A stretch of DNA of 64,000 nucleotides from the NCBI GenBank assembly GCA_028023455.1, contig JAQFVV010012511.1, positions 930,001-994,000 on the forward strand. The letters run 5' to 3'. The notes under the pieces were generated by a model. It made no database searches and was not told where the DNA came from. It saw only the letters and a list, made by a program, of their open reading frames with translations. The position numbers were made by a program, and so were the translations under genes. This document shows, in pieces, positions 37,116 to 49,599 of the stretch (position 1 is its first letter; each line of letters starts with the position of its first letter). Origin of the DNA: Epiperipatus broadwayi (lineage: Eukaryota > Onychophora > Udeonychophora > Euonychophora > Peripatidae).

Positions 37116-37965
37116 TAATATTTTTGTTTAGGCCTGATCGCTTCTCAGATTGCTGTTTTAACAGCTATTGGCTGTCTGAAAGTAATTGTAAGGCACATGT
37201 GGAAGAATAGTAACCTTCCAGTCATTACTGATTTAATAACAACATGCGATTTAAACAAAAATATTATTTACATACGTTGCTGATAACTGATATTAACATC
37301 TAGAAAATTGTGGTGTAGTAAATCTAAGATTTCACGCTGTAATATCATAAATTAATAACTCAGTGAGTAATAGATGTTTATGTTTATATATTCAAGCCAA
37401 GATGCTTAAGACTGGCTTATATATATATATAAAAGTTAAGTAAAAGAGAAGATTGGTATCATTCTTTTTTTATCAAAAAATCTCTGTCATGTGTCTAGGC
37501 CTGATCGCGTCTCAGACTGCTGCTTTAACAGCTATTGGCTGTCTGAAAGTAATTGTAAGGTGCATGTGGAAGAATAGCAACCTTCCAGTCATTACTGATT
37601 TAATAAAAACATGCGATTTAAACAAAAATATTATTTACATATGTTGCTGATAACTTATATTAACATCTAGAAAATTGCGGTGTAGTAAATCTAAGATTTC
37701 GCGCTGTAATATCATAAATTAATAACTCAGTGAGTAATAGATGTTTATGTTTATATATTCATGCTTTCAAGCCAAGATGCTTAAGACTGGCTTATATATA
37801 TAAAAGTTAAGTAAAAGAGAAGATTGGTATCATTCTTTTCTTGTCAAAAAATCTCTGTCATGTGTCTAGGCCTGATCGCTTCTCAGACTGCTGCTTTAAC
37901 AGCTATTGGCTGTCTGAAAGTAATTGTAAGGCACATGTGGAAGAATAGCAACCTTCCAGTCATTA
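37116..37965 (+). mobile_element. Block I: 2.3 tandem copies of a 368-bp repeat flanked by a 14-bp duplication
   Basis: 'ggcctgatcgc' starts units at 37131, 37498 and 37869, giving periods of 367 and 371 bp. The copies are highly similar. The 14-mer CTAATTCTAGTGGA lies directly on both sides (37102-37115 and 37966-37979), so the partial array appears to have been inserted as one piece. Each unit contains a potential hairpin ('cagac' ... 'gtctg', about 37518-37550 in copy one). A frame of about 33 codons ('AALTAIGCLKVIV') is open in all three copies, preceded by a pyrimidine-rich 'AG'. Whether this means anything is unknown. Confidence 0.85.
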
Positions 37966-37979
37966 CTAATTCTAGTGGA

Positions 37980-39327
37980 ACAAACCAATTATTTGATTTT
38001 TTTTTATTATTATTAACATAATCTAAACATTAAACAAAAAGAAAGTGCAAGATGTGGTAATGGTTTCCAAAAATTTATTAAATAAACAATATAAATAAGG
38101 GAATGTAAATCCTTAATTCCTAGATATTGGATTGTATAGTATGTACAATACGATTAAGTTATTAATTAAATCATGAAGTAGTGTAAATATATTACTGAAT
38201 GAATATTTGAGAAAATAATTTTGTTAATAAAAAAACAAACAAGTTGTGCATGAGTCATTTCAAATAAAACTAAAAATAGCAAATTATTTTAACAAACTAA
38301 TTAACATGCTGGTTAGAGTTGACTTAATTAAAAATAATTATTATTTATCATATAGAAAATTTTGTGGCTACCAAAGTCAGGAACATTAATATGTGAATAA
38401 AAAGATAAAAGTATGAATAATTATAATTTTTTAATGTTTTACTGTTTCTGTATCTTTTGTTAAACAAAATTGTATAAAATTCACTTTCTTTTAATTTACA
38501 AATTTTATTTCATGTGATTAAGGCACTGGAATTTAATTTGTACAAAGCCATCTTAGTGGCAGCATATTACCCATAATCCTCCCTTGCAATAATCTGTGTT
38601 AGCTTGAAATCAAAAACGATATATGTTCTTCCAAAAAATGTTAATTTACCAATGACATTTCATTTTTCAGTCAGTTTTTGTTAGTAGTTCAATTATTAAA
38701 ATTGAACCTGACTGGAAAATTAATTTGTAATTGCATTTTCTTTTTTGATTTTAAATTCATAATTGGGTTTTTTATATAAATTGATTATTAAAATAAATAA
38801 AAGTAAATTCTTTACAAATAAAAATAATTTCGTACTGTACAATTTTCAATTATTTTCAATAATATTTATTTACCATAAGATAAGTTTGAAGTAAGAACAT
38901 ATACACTATAAAGTTTCTAGTTAGCCATTAAACAATTGCTCTCCATTTAAATCCAAGATATAATAAATATTTAATTTATTATTAAATATTATATTTTAAT
39001 CATTTCCATTTAATTTAATCATCATTGCAAATTTGATTTTCATCCTCTAATCTGTTCACAGAATTTATGAATTTAAAAATGAGCTGCATTGGTGTTTAAT
39101 ATTTCTTTATATTCTCAAGTATATAAATTTTTCATAGATAATCTCATATACATGTCAATATTACATTTTTTATTTTATAATATCATATTTCATAACTTTG
39201 GATCACTATTCAAAGACAATAATAACTTCATAGCCACTCTCCTACATTTATGTAATAAATATTAATTATTTCACTCTAAAATTGATAAGTGATGTGACTT
39301 CTAAAATGTATTACCCTTATTTCAATA
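37980..39327. other. AT-rich stretch, nothing recognised
   Basis: A less AT-rich patch at 38515-38610 includes the short match to 27758-27790. No gene. Confidence 0.4.
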
Positions 39328-39335
39328 GTGTACAC

Positions 39336-39743
39336 CAGGGGTCCCCAACCTTTTTGCACTTAAGAGCACATTCTATAATACTGGCCAGGTGGCGGGCACC
39401 ATTTAGTTTTTTAACCAGATGGTGGGCATCATTTATTTTTTCCATGTAAATTTATAGTTGGATATTGTTAATAATACACATAATGTACAAAAAAATATTT
39501 ATTTCAAAAATAAAATTTAATATAATTAATTAATAATATAATTAACATATAATTAATGCTGTAAAAGTATATTATGCCCTACAATTTGATTACAATATAA
39601 TACAATAATTTATAAGAAATTTTAAAAATTAAATTTATTTGTATCAGATAAATATTTTTTTATCCTGTTCGGATAGTGGCGGGCACACGTAAAATGATCT
39701 GCGGGCACCATGGTGCCCGCGGGCATAGGGTTGGGGACCCCTA
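39336..39743 (-). mobile_element. hAT-type MITE, 408 bp, second copy
   Basis: Reverse-oriented copy of the element at 16115-16509. Ends are CAGGGGTCCCCAACC and GGTTGGGGACCCCTA, flanked by perfect 8-bp duplications GTGTACAC (39328-39335 and 39744-39751). The 'gcaccatggtgcccgcgg' palindrome here is at the right end. It is slightly longer than the first copy, with differences mainly in the AT-rich core. No transposase; it would have been moved in trans. Confidence 0.92.
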
Positions 39744-39751
39744 GTGTACAC

Positions 39752-42700
39752 AATCAATCTTTTACATTTTTTTTTTTTTAATTTGATGATTTTGGTATGC
39801 CTATTTTCATGTCCTTTGTAGACTTGGGTTAACATATAACTCTGCCTTTCTACATTTCCTTAAATAAATAATTTTAATATCATATCATTTCCTTCTAAAA
39901 AATGATAAACAAATTTGAATAATTCATGCTGAAACCTTAATTCTATTTTATTATCTGACTCTTACTTATTGCTAATTCAGATATTTTCCTCTGCCTTCCA
40001 TTATTTTAGTAGTTGTTATTGGCACTTTCTTCCAGTAACCCACATAGCAAGTGTTAACTGTTAAGAACTTTTGATTACCTAAATCCTTCTTAGTTCATAT
40101 ATAATAAACTCTTAATCCAAATTCTGATTTTTAATAGTGATTCAGTGCATTCACATTATATCTACCTGATGTTTATCCAGGTATTTTTTTTGGTCTTCTA
40201 TATATTTGCAACAATTTTATGTATTTAACATTTTATACCAAATTATTGCACCTTTATGAAAATCTGCTTCACATACCCAGCACTTTATAACAAATTATTC
40301 CAACTTTATAGATATTTATCACTCTGCTAGAAACAACCTAATTCAATGCATTTTATATCAAAAACTTCACCATCAATTAAGTCTTCAATCATGCCAATGG
40401 GAAATCAATGAATGCTTCATCCTCTTAAATTATTTTCACTGTTGCATTAAGAAACATTGGACCATAACCGAGATAGAAATTATTCTTTTGAAAATAGAAA
40501 CAATGTAAACAATGAATTTTAAACCTGGTAAAATATAAGTAAATAAAATCAGACTCTCTGATTCTATTATTAAAAAGAATATGCATATTGTATGCAAATC
40601 AATGTTATTAAAACTTGAACTCACAGACTCAGCACATTAAAAACACTCATCAATAAATCTTAGCACTCAGCCTTCTAACAAATCTACAAAAAAATCATAT
40701 TTTATAATATTGCAAATAACAAAATTTTTTACTTGCTTGCTTTATCGTGGAAAAGTACATCAAAACATAAAGCAAAAACCTGACTTAAAAAAGCCTTTCT
40801 CTTTCTCTACACTCAAGTGTTTTTAACATCCAGGGGTGCTTGAAATTTATCTACATTGTGATCTTTTCTTAATCATTTAAATGATATTTACAGTTTTGCT
40901 TTATAATGACTAAATAATATTTTTCCATATCAGCATATTCTAATAGTTAGGCTTGTAGCCATATTTATCTTTCATTATTTATTTATTTATTCTGATATCA
41001 AAATTCTAACAGTCATTTGTCACTGCCACATTTAGATATTATGGTTATATTCAATGAGGTTTTTTCACATCTAATAATATCCAAGTTCATTTCAGTAATG
41101 TTCTTTTCACAATCAGTAATGTCTCAGTTATCTGAAATGGTATGTTGTCATAATCAATCTTATCTGTTATGCATCCTCATAACTCAATTTACAAACAAGA
41201 TCATCAGAATTAAAGGATTTGATTTTCACTTTAATTAATAAACTTTAACTTATTTTAGCCTAGTTTAGTACATCCCATTGCATTTTTTATCAGAAGCAAT
41301 ATTAATACAAGATTTGAGATCTATCTGTATGTAGATTATTGTTTTTCTGACTGATTAGACTTACTATTGTTTTTTTTTAAAAAACTCATTTTTTCTGGAT
41401 TGACTTTATTCTGCTTGTTTTTGCCTTTCCAAGAAGGATTTTTATTTCCACTACTCTTAATAGTAATGCTATTAATATTTATTTTTTTTCTTGTCTCTAA
41501 ATGGTCTTTCCCTAATGTAAGATGAAGCTTCCTTCTTTTCTGCTTAAATCTTTAGATGCTAAAATATTCAAATCAACTATGTTTAAAAATTCAGCTATCT
41601 GTTCTATAGTCTTCCTATCTATTATTAATATAATGATCTTACTGTCTTTGTATATGTTTATACATTGAGCATACTACCAAGACTCTCAGTCTGGCATTCT
41701 ATCAGTGAAAGAGTGATGTGAGAATTTTGCATCCTTATATTTCTCCTGATATACCTGACATAAAATTCATATTCTGGTAATCTTCTGACCAGCAATTTCT
41801 TTTATATAGACTGTTTATAGACTGTTTATCCTTTATTAAATCATTCAAACCAATTGCTTGTTTAACCACAATTATTTATTTGCTTATTACATTAGATGAA
41901 AAATGAAAAAAATCATCAATATGTTGATATGTCATTATGTATGATCAGTAACAGGATGACTTTTAGAACTACCTATCATCATCAATTTCATAATTTGATT
42001 ACTCAAAGTGTGATCTCAGTAAAATTGACTGATAAAGTGGTTGCAGTTTCCTAGCAATAATCACTCTTAGCTAATCAACCGGATTACGTTTAAAACATAA
42101 AATTGACTTATAGTACCCAATATTGTTTTATGATCAGTACAGAGGAATAAGAAAAAGAAATTATTACTTGGTAAATATAATCTTTTATCAGTACCACTTC
42201 TTTGAGATCATCCTCTGAATACAGTTAACTAATGATGGTGAGTAGTTTTAGATATGATTGTTGTGCTTAATGAATTACATTTAGTTATGCTTAAGTAGGA
42301 AGATGATAGCATAGCTTGGTGCCACTTTCTCTATAATAGCAATGACATATCAACATTCTATTGCTAATGATTTTTGCATTTATATATATATGTAAATTTT
42401 TAAATAAGCAAAGATTATTTTAAAAACAGTAACTAGGTAAATAATGTCAATATTAATTAGAAAGCAATTTTAAAACAGTAATTACTAATGCAGTACTAGT
42501 ATAACTTGTCAAATAAAATTATGAATTTTGCGGCCCCTCAATACAATCTTGTATATTTTAATGTCAAGTACGATTTAAACATCTGGCTACTTTAACATAT
42601 GTTTAGTTTTAGTTTAAGAAACATTGCTCTAAAAAATTAGACATTACAAAAGACAGATTAAAAATCTGGTTTTTAATAAGTTATTAATTTCTGCATCAAA

Positions 42701-44254
42701 ATTTATTTAATTGTTTTGTTGTTGTTTTTAGTAAAAAAAAAATTGAATTTCTAAAAAAAAAAAAAAAAAGTGGTTCATTCAGTATTTGTAATTATTATTT
42801 TATCAGTAATTCATTTTTTAATCTTTAATTACTTTATTAAAAATAATTTATAACGATACTATCAAAATGTATTATCATTCTTTTCTACATTCTTCTTTCA
42901 TGTCAAATCTGGAATATTCATAAGCAATTCGTCTCCCTGGTAACTATTCAAAATGGAGTGATTTTATTTTTTCGAATAGAAACTGATATTTAAAAAAAAA
43001 AAAAAATTATATCCGAATATGTCAGGTCAAACTAAACAAAAAAATGATTACTTAGAAAATAATATTAACTTAATAAAAACAAACTACAATATAAAGCGTA
43101 GGAAAGGCTTCACACTTTTTATCTCACTCTTTTAAAGCTGCTTACCCATCATTGAAAATGGATTAGTCTAACTACCATACATCAGCTTCTAATCATATTT
43201 TGTTTTGAAATGGTAAATGTAGGATAAATTTAAATGTCGTGTACTTTCGTTGGTTTCCTTACTCACCGTTAGCTTAACACTGTGTTAGGATAATCCATCC
43301 ATTTATAGGTAAGATCAGAAACTGATTTTCTCTAATAATAAATTATTTATAAAAATGTCGTTTAAATATTTAGAAAACGTTTCGTTTATATTATTTTTAT
43401 TCGTATTTTTCTTTAGAGGAAATTGTTTTTATTTTTATTCAGGTGATTGGAATTGATTTGTTTCAAACCTTAACAATGTGTTAACTACAGCATATGCCTT
43501 AAAGAATTTACCACATTATATACTGTATATATTTTTCTTTTATCTGTATTAACTTAATTTCAATATAGTCAAATTCATAAATATAATATTAGTTGACATA
43601 CATTTTTAAAAAATATCTAAGTTGAATTAAATTTGAATTGAAAACTCATTAGACCTACGTGACTATATGTGTGTATAACTGTTTATCTACGTAAACTTTT
43701 CCCTAAATAATAATTTAACCACTTGAATAAACATAGTTATTCACTGATAGATAAATGAATTAGTTAATTAAAAACCATGTGAAAGTATGTGCTTGTTTTA
43801 CAAGAACTTTATATGTAGAATATATTATATGTACTGTATGTGTAATTTTCCTATTGCGGAAGCTGTAGATTTTAATTAACATGTATATTGTACAATATAT
43901 GAAATAATTAAAATTATTCAATTGAGTGGATTAATGGAATACTAAATATTGATTGCAACAAAAAAAATGTTCAACATAAGAATAAATATGGAACTAAAAA
44001 TAGCAAGATTCAAATTGAATGGGGGGGGGGTTGTAGTTTATAACTAAACCTAACATGCTTTCTGCACAGGAGGGTGCCATCTTTTTATTCACTTTTGAAC
44101 AGTGTAATTTAATCAATCATGTTTAAGTCCAAAAAAGTTTAAGTTAGAAAATAGATCTAAAGCTATTATGAAATGAAATTTTATGTTTGTGAATATATTT
44201 AATGAAATACAAATATATATATTTCGTATTTTATGATTTATAGCTCTAATCATA
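39752..44254. other. AT-rich stretch without recognised features
   Basis: Contains A-runs (42729-42770) and a poly-G run (44022-44031). On the minus strand around 41530-41690 a stretch of about 50 residues is open and compositionally protein-like, but I could not assign it. Confidence 0.35.
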
Positions 44255-44316
44255 AGAACTCTAAAATACAGTTTGATGAGTAACCAGAACTCTAAAATAA
44301 AGTGTGATGAGTAACC
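44255..44316 (+). repeat. 31-bp direct tandem duplication
   Basis: 'agaactctaaaatacagt' at 44255 and 'agaactctaaaataaagt' at 44286 begin two 31-bp copies, each ending 'gatgagtaacc'. Confidence 0.85.
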
Positions 44317-44814
44317 AGAAGATATTCTGAACCCACTATTAAATACCTCGCTACAATTTTTTTTCTTGATATTCTTATAGGTTTTATTATTATTATATAC
44401 ATGTATGATTACATACCTTTTGAATATTTATCTGTGATTTATGTACTTAGATATATGCTTTTATTTTATGTCCACATGGCATACTCATTAACACATCTGA
44501 CTGACATGCATATTACATAGATTAATAAAACTGAAAAAATTCAAGTTTCAAGAAGGCTTAATGTTTTTCTTTTTAATAGCCAAATAATTCATACATAGTT
44601 AATTTGGATACCAGTCAATTACTTGTTAATAAATGGTATCTAGTTATTTTTAGTTAGAGGGATAAATAAAATAAAAAAAACTATTAAAATCTCACTTATC
44701 TGATACTTAATTAGCATGATGATTATGTTTTTTCTTTCAGTGTTTTTGTAGGATAGTTGGAAATAACTTTGCCCAGCAAAGGCTATTATACTAAAAAAAT
44801 AAAAAATCATCAAA

Positions 44815-44965
44815 TGGTTTATTGCTAAGAAGTTCATAAGAAGTTTGTGCATTGAAATTGACACAGCTAGAGTTGTGGTTTATGTATTTTAAACTCACGA
44901 TCCTGCCATTTTGCTATTTCACTAAAGCATGCAGTGCAAGCAATTTTAGTGGTTATCTTTACAAG
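44815..44965 (-). repeat. SINE-like repeat, family G, copy 1
   Basis: The stretch beginning 'agttcataagaagtttg' matches 53168 onward ('agttcataagaagcttgagc') for about 70 bp with worn similarity beyond. Read on the minus strand, 'tagcaaaatgg' fits an A box, suggesting a tRNA-derived head, but the B box is poor. The repeat status is supported by two copies; the tRNA origin is inference. Confidence 0.45.
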
Positions 44966-46103
44966 TCTTTATGTACATTTTATGGAACTAGATTATTGTG
45001 TGAGCTATAATTTCCTGGCTTAAATATACAACATCAATACGATTTCTGAAGTCATTTATAAAATATAATATTAATACATAAATAATTAATTAATAGTTAA
45101 TGTAGGTAAATGAATGTGTAAAATATATATTTTTATCATTGTGTGAAAATTTTTATTTTAAAATTAATACTAATGTAAAATGCCTGTAAATATATATATA
45201 TATTTACTAGATAAAATGTTAAACTCTATTTTTATATAAAATCTGCCTTCAAGCTGAAACATATTTGTATAATTAATTTAATAGTCAAGTGAGCATGTGA
45301 ATATATAATATGAGGCAAATTTATATAGCATAATAGTTTGCTATTATAATCTATATCATTAACAGATATTTTCACTCCAGGAAAAAAAAAACAAGATTGA
45401 AAAGAACAAATCCATGAAATTCAAATATATGCACAAATATGCAAAACTATTTATTTATTCTGATATATTGTAGTGCATATTGTTGTTTAATAACAACTCT
45501 CCATTTGATTCTGTTCTTTAATGAAGACCACTGATTTTCCATCTTTTTAAGTCACCTTTGAGATAATCATTACAATTAAGCAGATGTCTGCCTTACCACA
45601 AATGGTTATACTCAAGTTGTCCATAAAATATCTAAAAAATATATTTTTAAGTATTTAGTTACAAACTTTCTAAAAAAGAAATTATTCTATATCTTCACTA
45701 TCTTTTTATTGCTCTGTTTTGCACATTTTCAAGCAATTTATTTTATTTTAAAAAATTTTCAACCAGCTCTGCATACTTCATCAAACATGACATTATAAGA
45801 TATTAAATATCAACTTCAAATATATTTTACTTTTGTATTTCAAATGATTATATTGTACAAAAATAAAAATAAAAAAAACTTAAAATCTGATATATATAAA
45901 TTAATTAATCATTAATATATATATCTCTACATTTATTTTTAAATATCTAAATGTTTATCATAATTATTTCAAATGTACATTATAATTACATAATTTAATA
46001 TATTTTTATTATGTAATAACATACTTATATACTATACATTTCATTTTTTATCACTTTTTCTATAATAGTATAAATTCTGCCTGTAAATAAAATTACACTT
46101 ATT
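44966..46103. other. AT-rich stretch, nothing recognised
   Basis: TA-rich microsatellite at about 45190-45205. No other feature found. Confidence 0.4.
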
Positions 46104-46118
46104 TTTAATAATACTATT

Positions 46119-46351
46119 TAATATAGAAGGGGTTTGAACTCAGACTTTCACATGACCCTTGACCATTCATGCTATCTCATACTGCTGATACAGTTGATCA
46201 CACACATGTTGAAAAGATAAATATAAGTCTATCAGCAGTATGAGACATCATGAATGGTTGAGGGTCTTGTGAAAGTCTGACTTCAAACCTCTATATATTA
46301 CATATATAAGTGCAGGTATAAAAAAGCCTGTACTGTAGAAAAAAATTCATA
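46119..46351. mobile_element. Block B2: small palindrome of family B, probable 15-bp duplication
   Basis: The left arm ('gtttgaactcagactttcac' ... 'tactgctgata', about 46131-46190) is inverted at 46229-46300 ('tatcagcagtatgag' ... 'cttcaaac'). The loop carries 'cacacacatgttgaaaagat', the same sequence that forms the spacer of the B1 palindrome. The right side continues into 'aggtataaaaaagcctgt', as in the B unit. Flanks are TTTAATAATACTATT (46104-46118) and TTTAATAATATTATT (46352-46366), one mismatch in 15. Such AT-rich strings are weaker evidence than the other duplications. Confidence 0.7.
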
Positions 46352-46366
46352 TTTAATAATATTATT

Positions 46367-47879
46367 GTAAAGCTTTTACATATTTAAATACAGAAAATAA
46401 TTTGATTGCTTTATCAATCTATATAAGAAATTAAATAAATAAAAATGTTATAATAATTTTTCCTAAAATAAATATAATTTTAATCACATATATAATTAAA
46501 ACTGTTATTTACAAAGTAATGAAAATATATAAAATTAAAACTATATAGATGTGATAATATCATAAATTGTTAAATTATATGGCTATAAAATAGTGTTTAC
46601 TATATATTTAAAATAGTTAAATAATTATAAAATACATAATTGTAAAGTTATATTATTAACGTTTTGTTGTTTTATATATCAGGTTTTAAGCTGTTTTAAT
46701 TATTGATTATGTTTATAATAAACTATGAAAACTCCATCACTAAAATGTAATAAACATATGCAATTATGATAATAATTCTTAGACAGTAAAAATTATTACA
46801 AACATTAAGGTTATTAAATGTTATTAATGTTTTTTTTCTATGTAAGAAATATTATTATAAGTGTATATAGTTTATTAGAAAGAGTTTATGTATATAATTG
46901 TAATAACTTGAAATACAAGAATAAAATATATTTGAAATTGATATTTAATAACTTATAATGCAATGTAATATCATAAAATATTTATAAATTTCTGATGAAG
47001 GTAGCAAGTTCAGTTAAAACACAAACAAATTAAAAAAATTATTTGGAAAAGTGTAAAACAGAAAAGCGTATTATTGTAGGAATTCTAAAACCCTTCATTA
47101 ACTTCAAATATCAATTCTAATGAAGATGCTTCCATAAAATTATCATTAAATACATATGATCTTATCAATATATTTTCATAATTTTACAAAACATCTTTAA
47201 ATGAATTGCACCATTTGTTTTTTGAGAGGAATTCATATCTTGCTTCTATACATTAAATTTGGCAAATTAGTAGCTCTCTATATAACTAATTTACTTCAAA
47301 TAGTTACATCTATGATGATATACTCTGTTTTAACTTATTAAATTAAGTTGCAGAACATTAAAATTTGTATTGATCTCAATATATGTCTGATTTTCTACCT
47401 AAAAGACTACCAAAGTATTAATCAATGGAAAATAATTTAATGTTTAATAGTTGTAGAAACTTAATATAGTATCAGTTATTTCTGTATTTAATTTTGGAAC
47501 CTATGTGACTGCAGGTACTAACCTTTTATTGATACATCTAGAAATTCAAAGATTAAATTTCAAGTTAAACCTTACAGAAAATTCTATGTCATACTACCTC
47601 CTTTATTCAATAATCAGTCTTTCCAATAATAATAAAAAATATCTTATAGCTATTTACTCCATCAATCAAAATAAATTCATTTGCAAGATGAGTTTCCAAA
47701 TGTATTTACAATTATTTAGATAACTCTTTAGCTACAAATACTAACTTATATTTAAAAAATTCAAATGTCTACCTTTATTACTACAAATACTTTCTATTTT
47801 GACATTATCATTACTACAAATTTCTTCAACTTAAATTGGGATCTTCCACACACTGACCTATCCAGTTTTTGTGAATAAG
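46367..47879. other. AT-rich stretch, nothing recognised
   Basis: Short open frames such as 47505-47723 show no domain. Confidence 0.4.
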
Positions 47880-47889
47880 AATATTAGAT

Positions 47890-48405
47890 AAAACCAGCAA
47901 GCATCACATGATCACATCTCCAATACTAGAACATAATTGTTTATAAACAAAGCAAAGCAAAACTCCATATAGTAGTGCCACCTGTGCTAAACAGAGTAAT
48001 CAATGGATGCCAGAAAGCTTGTGCATAAAATCCCTATCTAATGCCTACTCATCCAATATCCCCAGACTAGTTTCTGGCTTGTGGCCTTCATCAATGAGGA
48101 GCTTTGGATCTGAGAGCACTACATCTAGATCTTAGGATCTAGTGCAACCCTCTAGCAAACACCTTTTATCTCTACTTAACTACAAAACTATGAGCATGAA
48201 ATTGAAAACACAAAAAATATTTTCAATCTAAGCTCAATAGCTTATATAGTCATATGAGTCTGAACTCAGTTCAGCACCCATACATTTTGGTGTCTTTGGC
48301 TCTTTAACAACCATAGCCACCACTACCCTATTAGGCAGGATTGGTGTTAAACCAGCAAGCATCACATGATCACATCTCCAATACTAGCACATAATTGTTT
48401 ATAAA
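47890..48405 (+). mobile_element. Block C4: family C unit with 57-bp terminal direct repeats, flanked by a 10-bp duplication
   Basis: One complete unit plus about 57 bp, so the block starts and ends with the same sequence ('aaaccagcaagcatcacatg' ... 'ataattgtttataaa', 47891-47947 and 48349-48405). Outside these, AATATTAGAT stands on both sides (47880-47889 and 48406-48415). An insertion of slightly more than one unit length is what a tandem or circular template would give. It resembles an LTR layout superficially, but there is no coding sequence or primer site. Unit landmarks match block C1. Confidence 0.82.
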
Positions 48406-48415
48406 AATATTAGAT

Positions 48416-48953
48416 TAGAACATTCTTTACATTTGTGAACAAACGGAGAGTTTTAAATAGAAATTTCTAAGCATACAATTATTTGTTGAATGAAATTTCT
48501 ATTTCAAATTCATTAATGATTAAATTGCCTCATGCATAATCGAAGTAAGACTTCACGACTGATAAATCTATTTTGATACTGTTTTTTTTTTTTTTGCACA
48601 TTATACATGTTTCTATATATAAGTATCCAAAAATAATTAGAAAATAGTTGCACAAATGCACATTTTTTTAATAATTAGTTCAAAGAAGTAGCTGATGGTG
48701 AGAAATACTCATGTTGGGTTGGGGGTCTATAACAATCGTTGTGACTAAAACACAAAAAGTTGAATAAATAAGAAAAAGAGATAAGACAAACTATTTATAA
48801 CACAAAAAATATTTAACTTTGGTGAATCATCATATCCTATAAGGAAGCAAGAAATACTTAGATATATTTTATTTACTATTAATTTTTATATCTGAATATC
48901 ATGTTACTGTTTGCTAACTGTATATCCCATTGGTGATAAATTGCTTTTTACTA
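48416..48953. other. AT-rich stretch, nothing recognised
   Basis: A T-run at 48582-48594; otherwise no structure. Confidence 0.4.
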
Positions 48954-49466
48954 GAGGCAAAACTCTGCATACAATAGTGCCATCCAGTGCAATCTAGAAT
49001 AATCAATGGATGCAAGTAAGTTTGTGCATAAAATCCCAACTAGTGTCTATGTATCCAACACCTCCAGACTAGTTTCTAGCTTGTGGTCTTTATCAGTGAG
49101 GAGTATTACCAAAGACATTAAAATGTATAGATGCTGAACTAGATTCAGATCTATATGAATATACAAGCAAATAAGTTTAGATTAAAAACATTATTGTGAT
49201 TTCATTTTGGACTCATAGCTTTATAATTAACTAAAAAGGTAAAAGGTGGCAGCTGGAAAATTGCATTAGATCTTAAGATCTAAATGCAGTGCTCTCAGAT
49301 ACAAGACTTTTCATTGATAAAGGCTGCACTAGATTAGAATTTTATTCACAAATCTTCTTGCATCCATTGATTGCTGTTGTTTGCACTGGGTGGCAGTACT
49401 GTATGGAGAGTTTTGCCTCTGTTGTACCAGCTTGGGTAAGCATAGGGATTGGTGATGATGTATTGT
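48954..49466. mobile_element. Block C5: palindromic family C copy
   Basis: It starts 'aggcaaaactctgcatacaa' and ends its inverted half with 'gtactgtatggagagttttg' (about 49399-49420). Both halves contain the 'atggatgcaag' or 'cttgcatccattgat' landmark, and the centre lies near 49130-49200. After the inverted end, sequence continues to about 49466 as in blocks C1 and C2. It is more diverged than C1 and I could not find a clear target duplication. Confidence 0.75.
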
Positions 49467-49477
49467 TTTATATTGTT

Positions 49478-49584
49478 TTTTTTTTTCTCATGTGTCATAG
49501 CATCATCCGGGAAGCGAACCTGCTAACCCGGGACAACTGCTTGTAAAGCAGCCATCACTGACCTCTCGACCACCAATGCTTGAC
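49478..49584 (-). repeat. tRNA-derived SINE (family D), copy 1, with 15-bp duplication
   Basis: On the minus strand: GTCAAGC, then a tRNA-like body with D-arm 'ggtcgagaggtcag', anticodon arm 'ctgctttacaagcag', a long variable region and T-arm 'caggttcgcttcccgg'. The body ends 'atgctatgacacatga' plus an A-run. The long variable region and 'GGTCGAGAGGT' are like class II tRNAs (Ser/Leu). The flanks TTGTTTTATATTGTT (49463-49477 and 49585-49599) are a perfect 15-bp target duplication. It is therefore a retroposed copy, not a functional tRNA gene. Confidence 0.88.
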
Positions 49585-49599
49585 TTGTTTTATATTGTT

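Noticed and set aside
37453-38021. Duplicated 65-codon frames as a tandem gene family
   Set aside because: They lie in a satellite unit that was inserted as a block, the ends of the frames fall in non-homologous flank, and there is no domain. Kept only as a question in the findings.
41530-41690. Minus-strand coding remnant
   Set aside because: An open stretch of about 50 residues with protein-like composition, but no motif and no second copy in the window.
49478-49584. Functional tRNA gene
   Set aside because: A poly(A) tail and a 15-bp target duplication show retroposition. The T and anticodon arms are imperfect and a second rearranged copy lies nearby.
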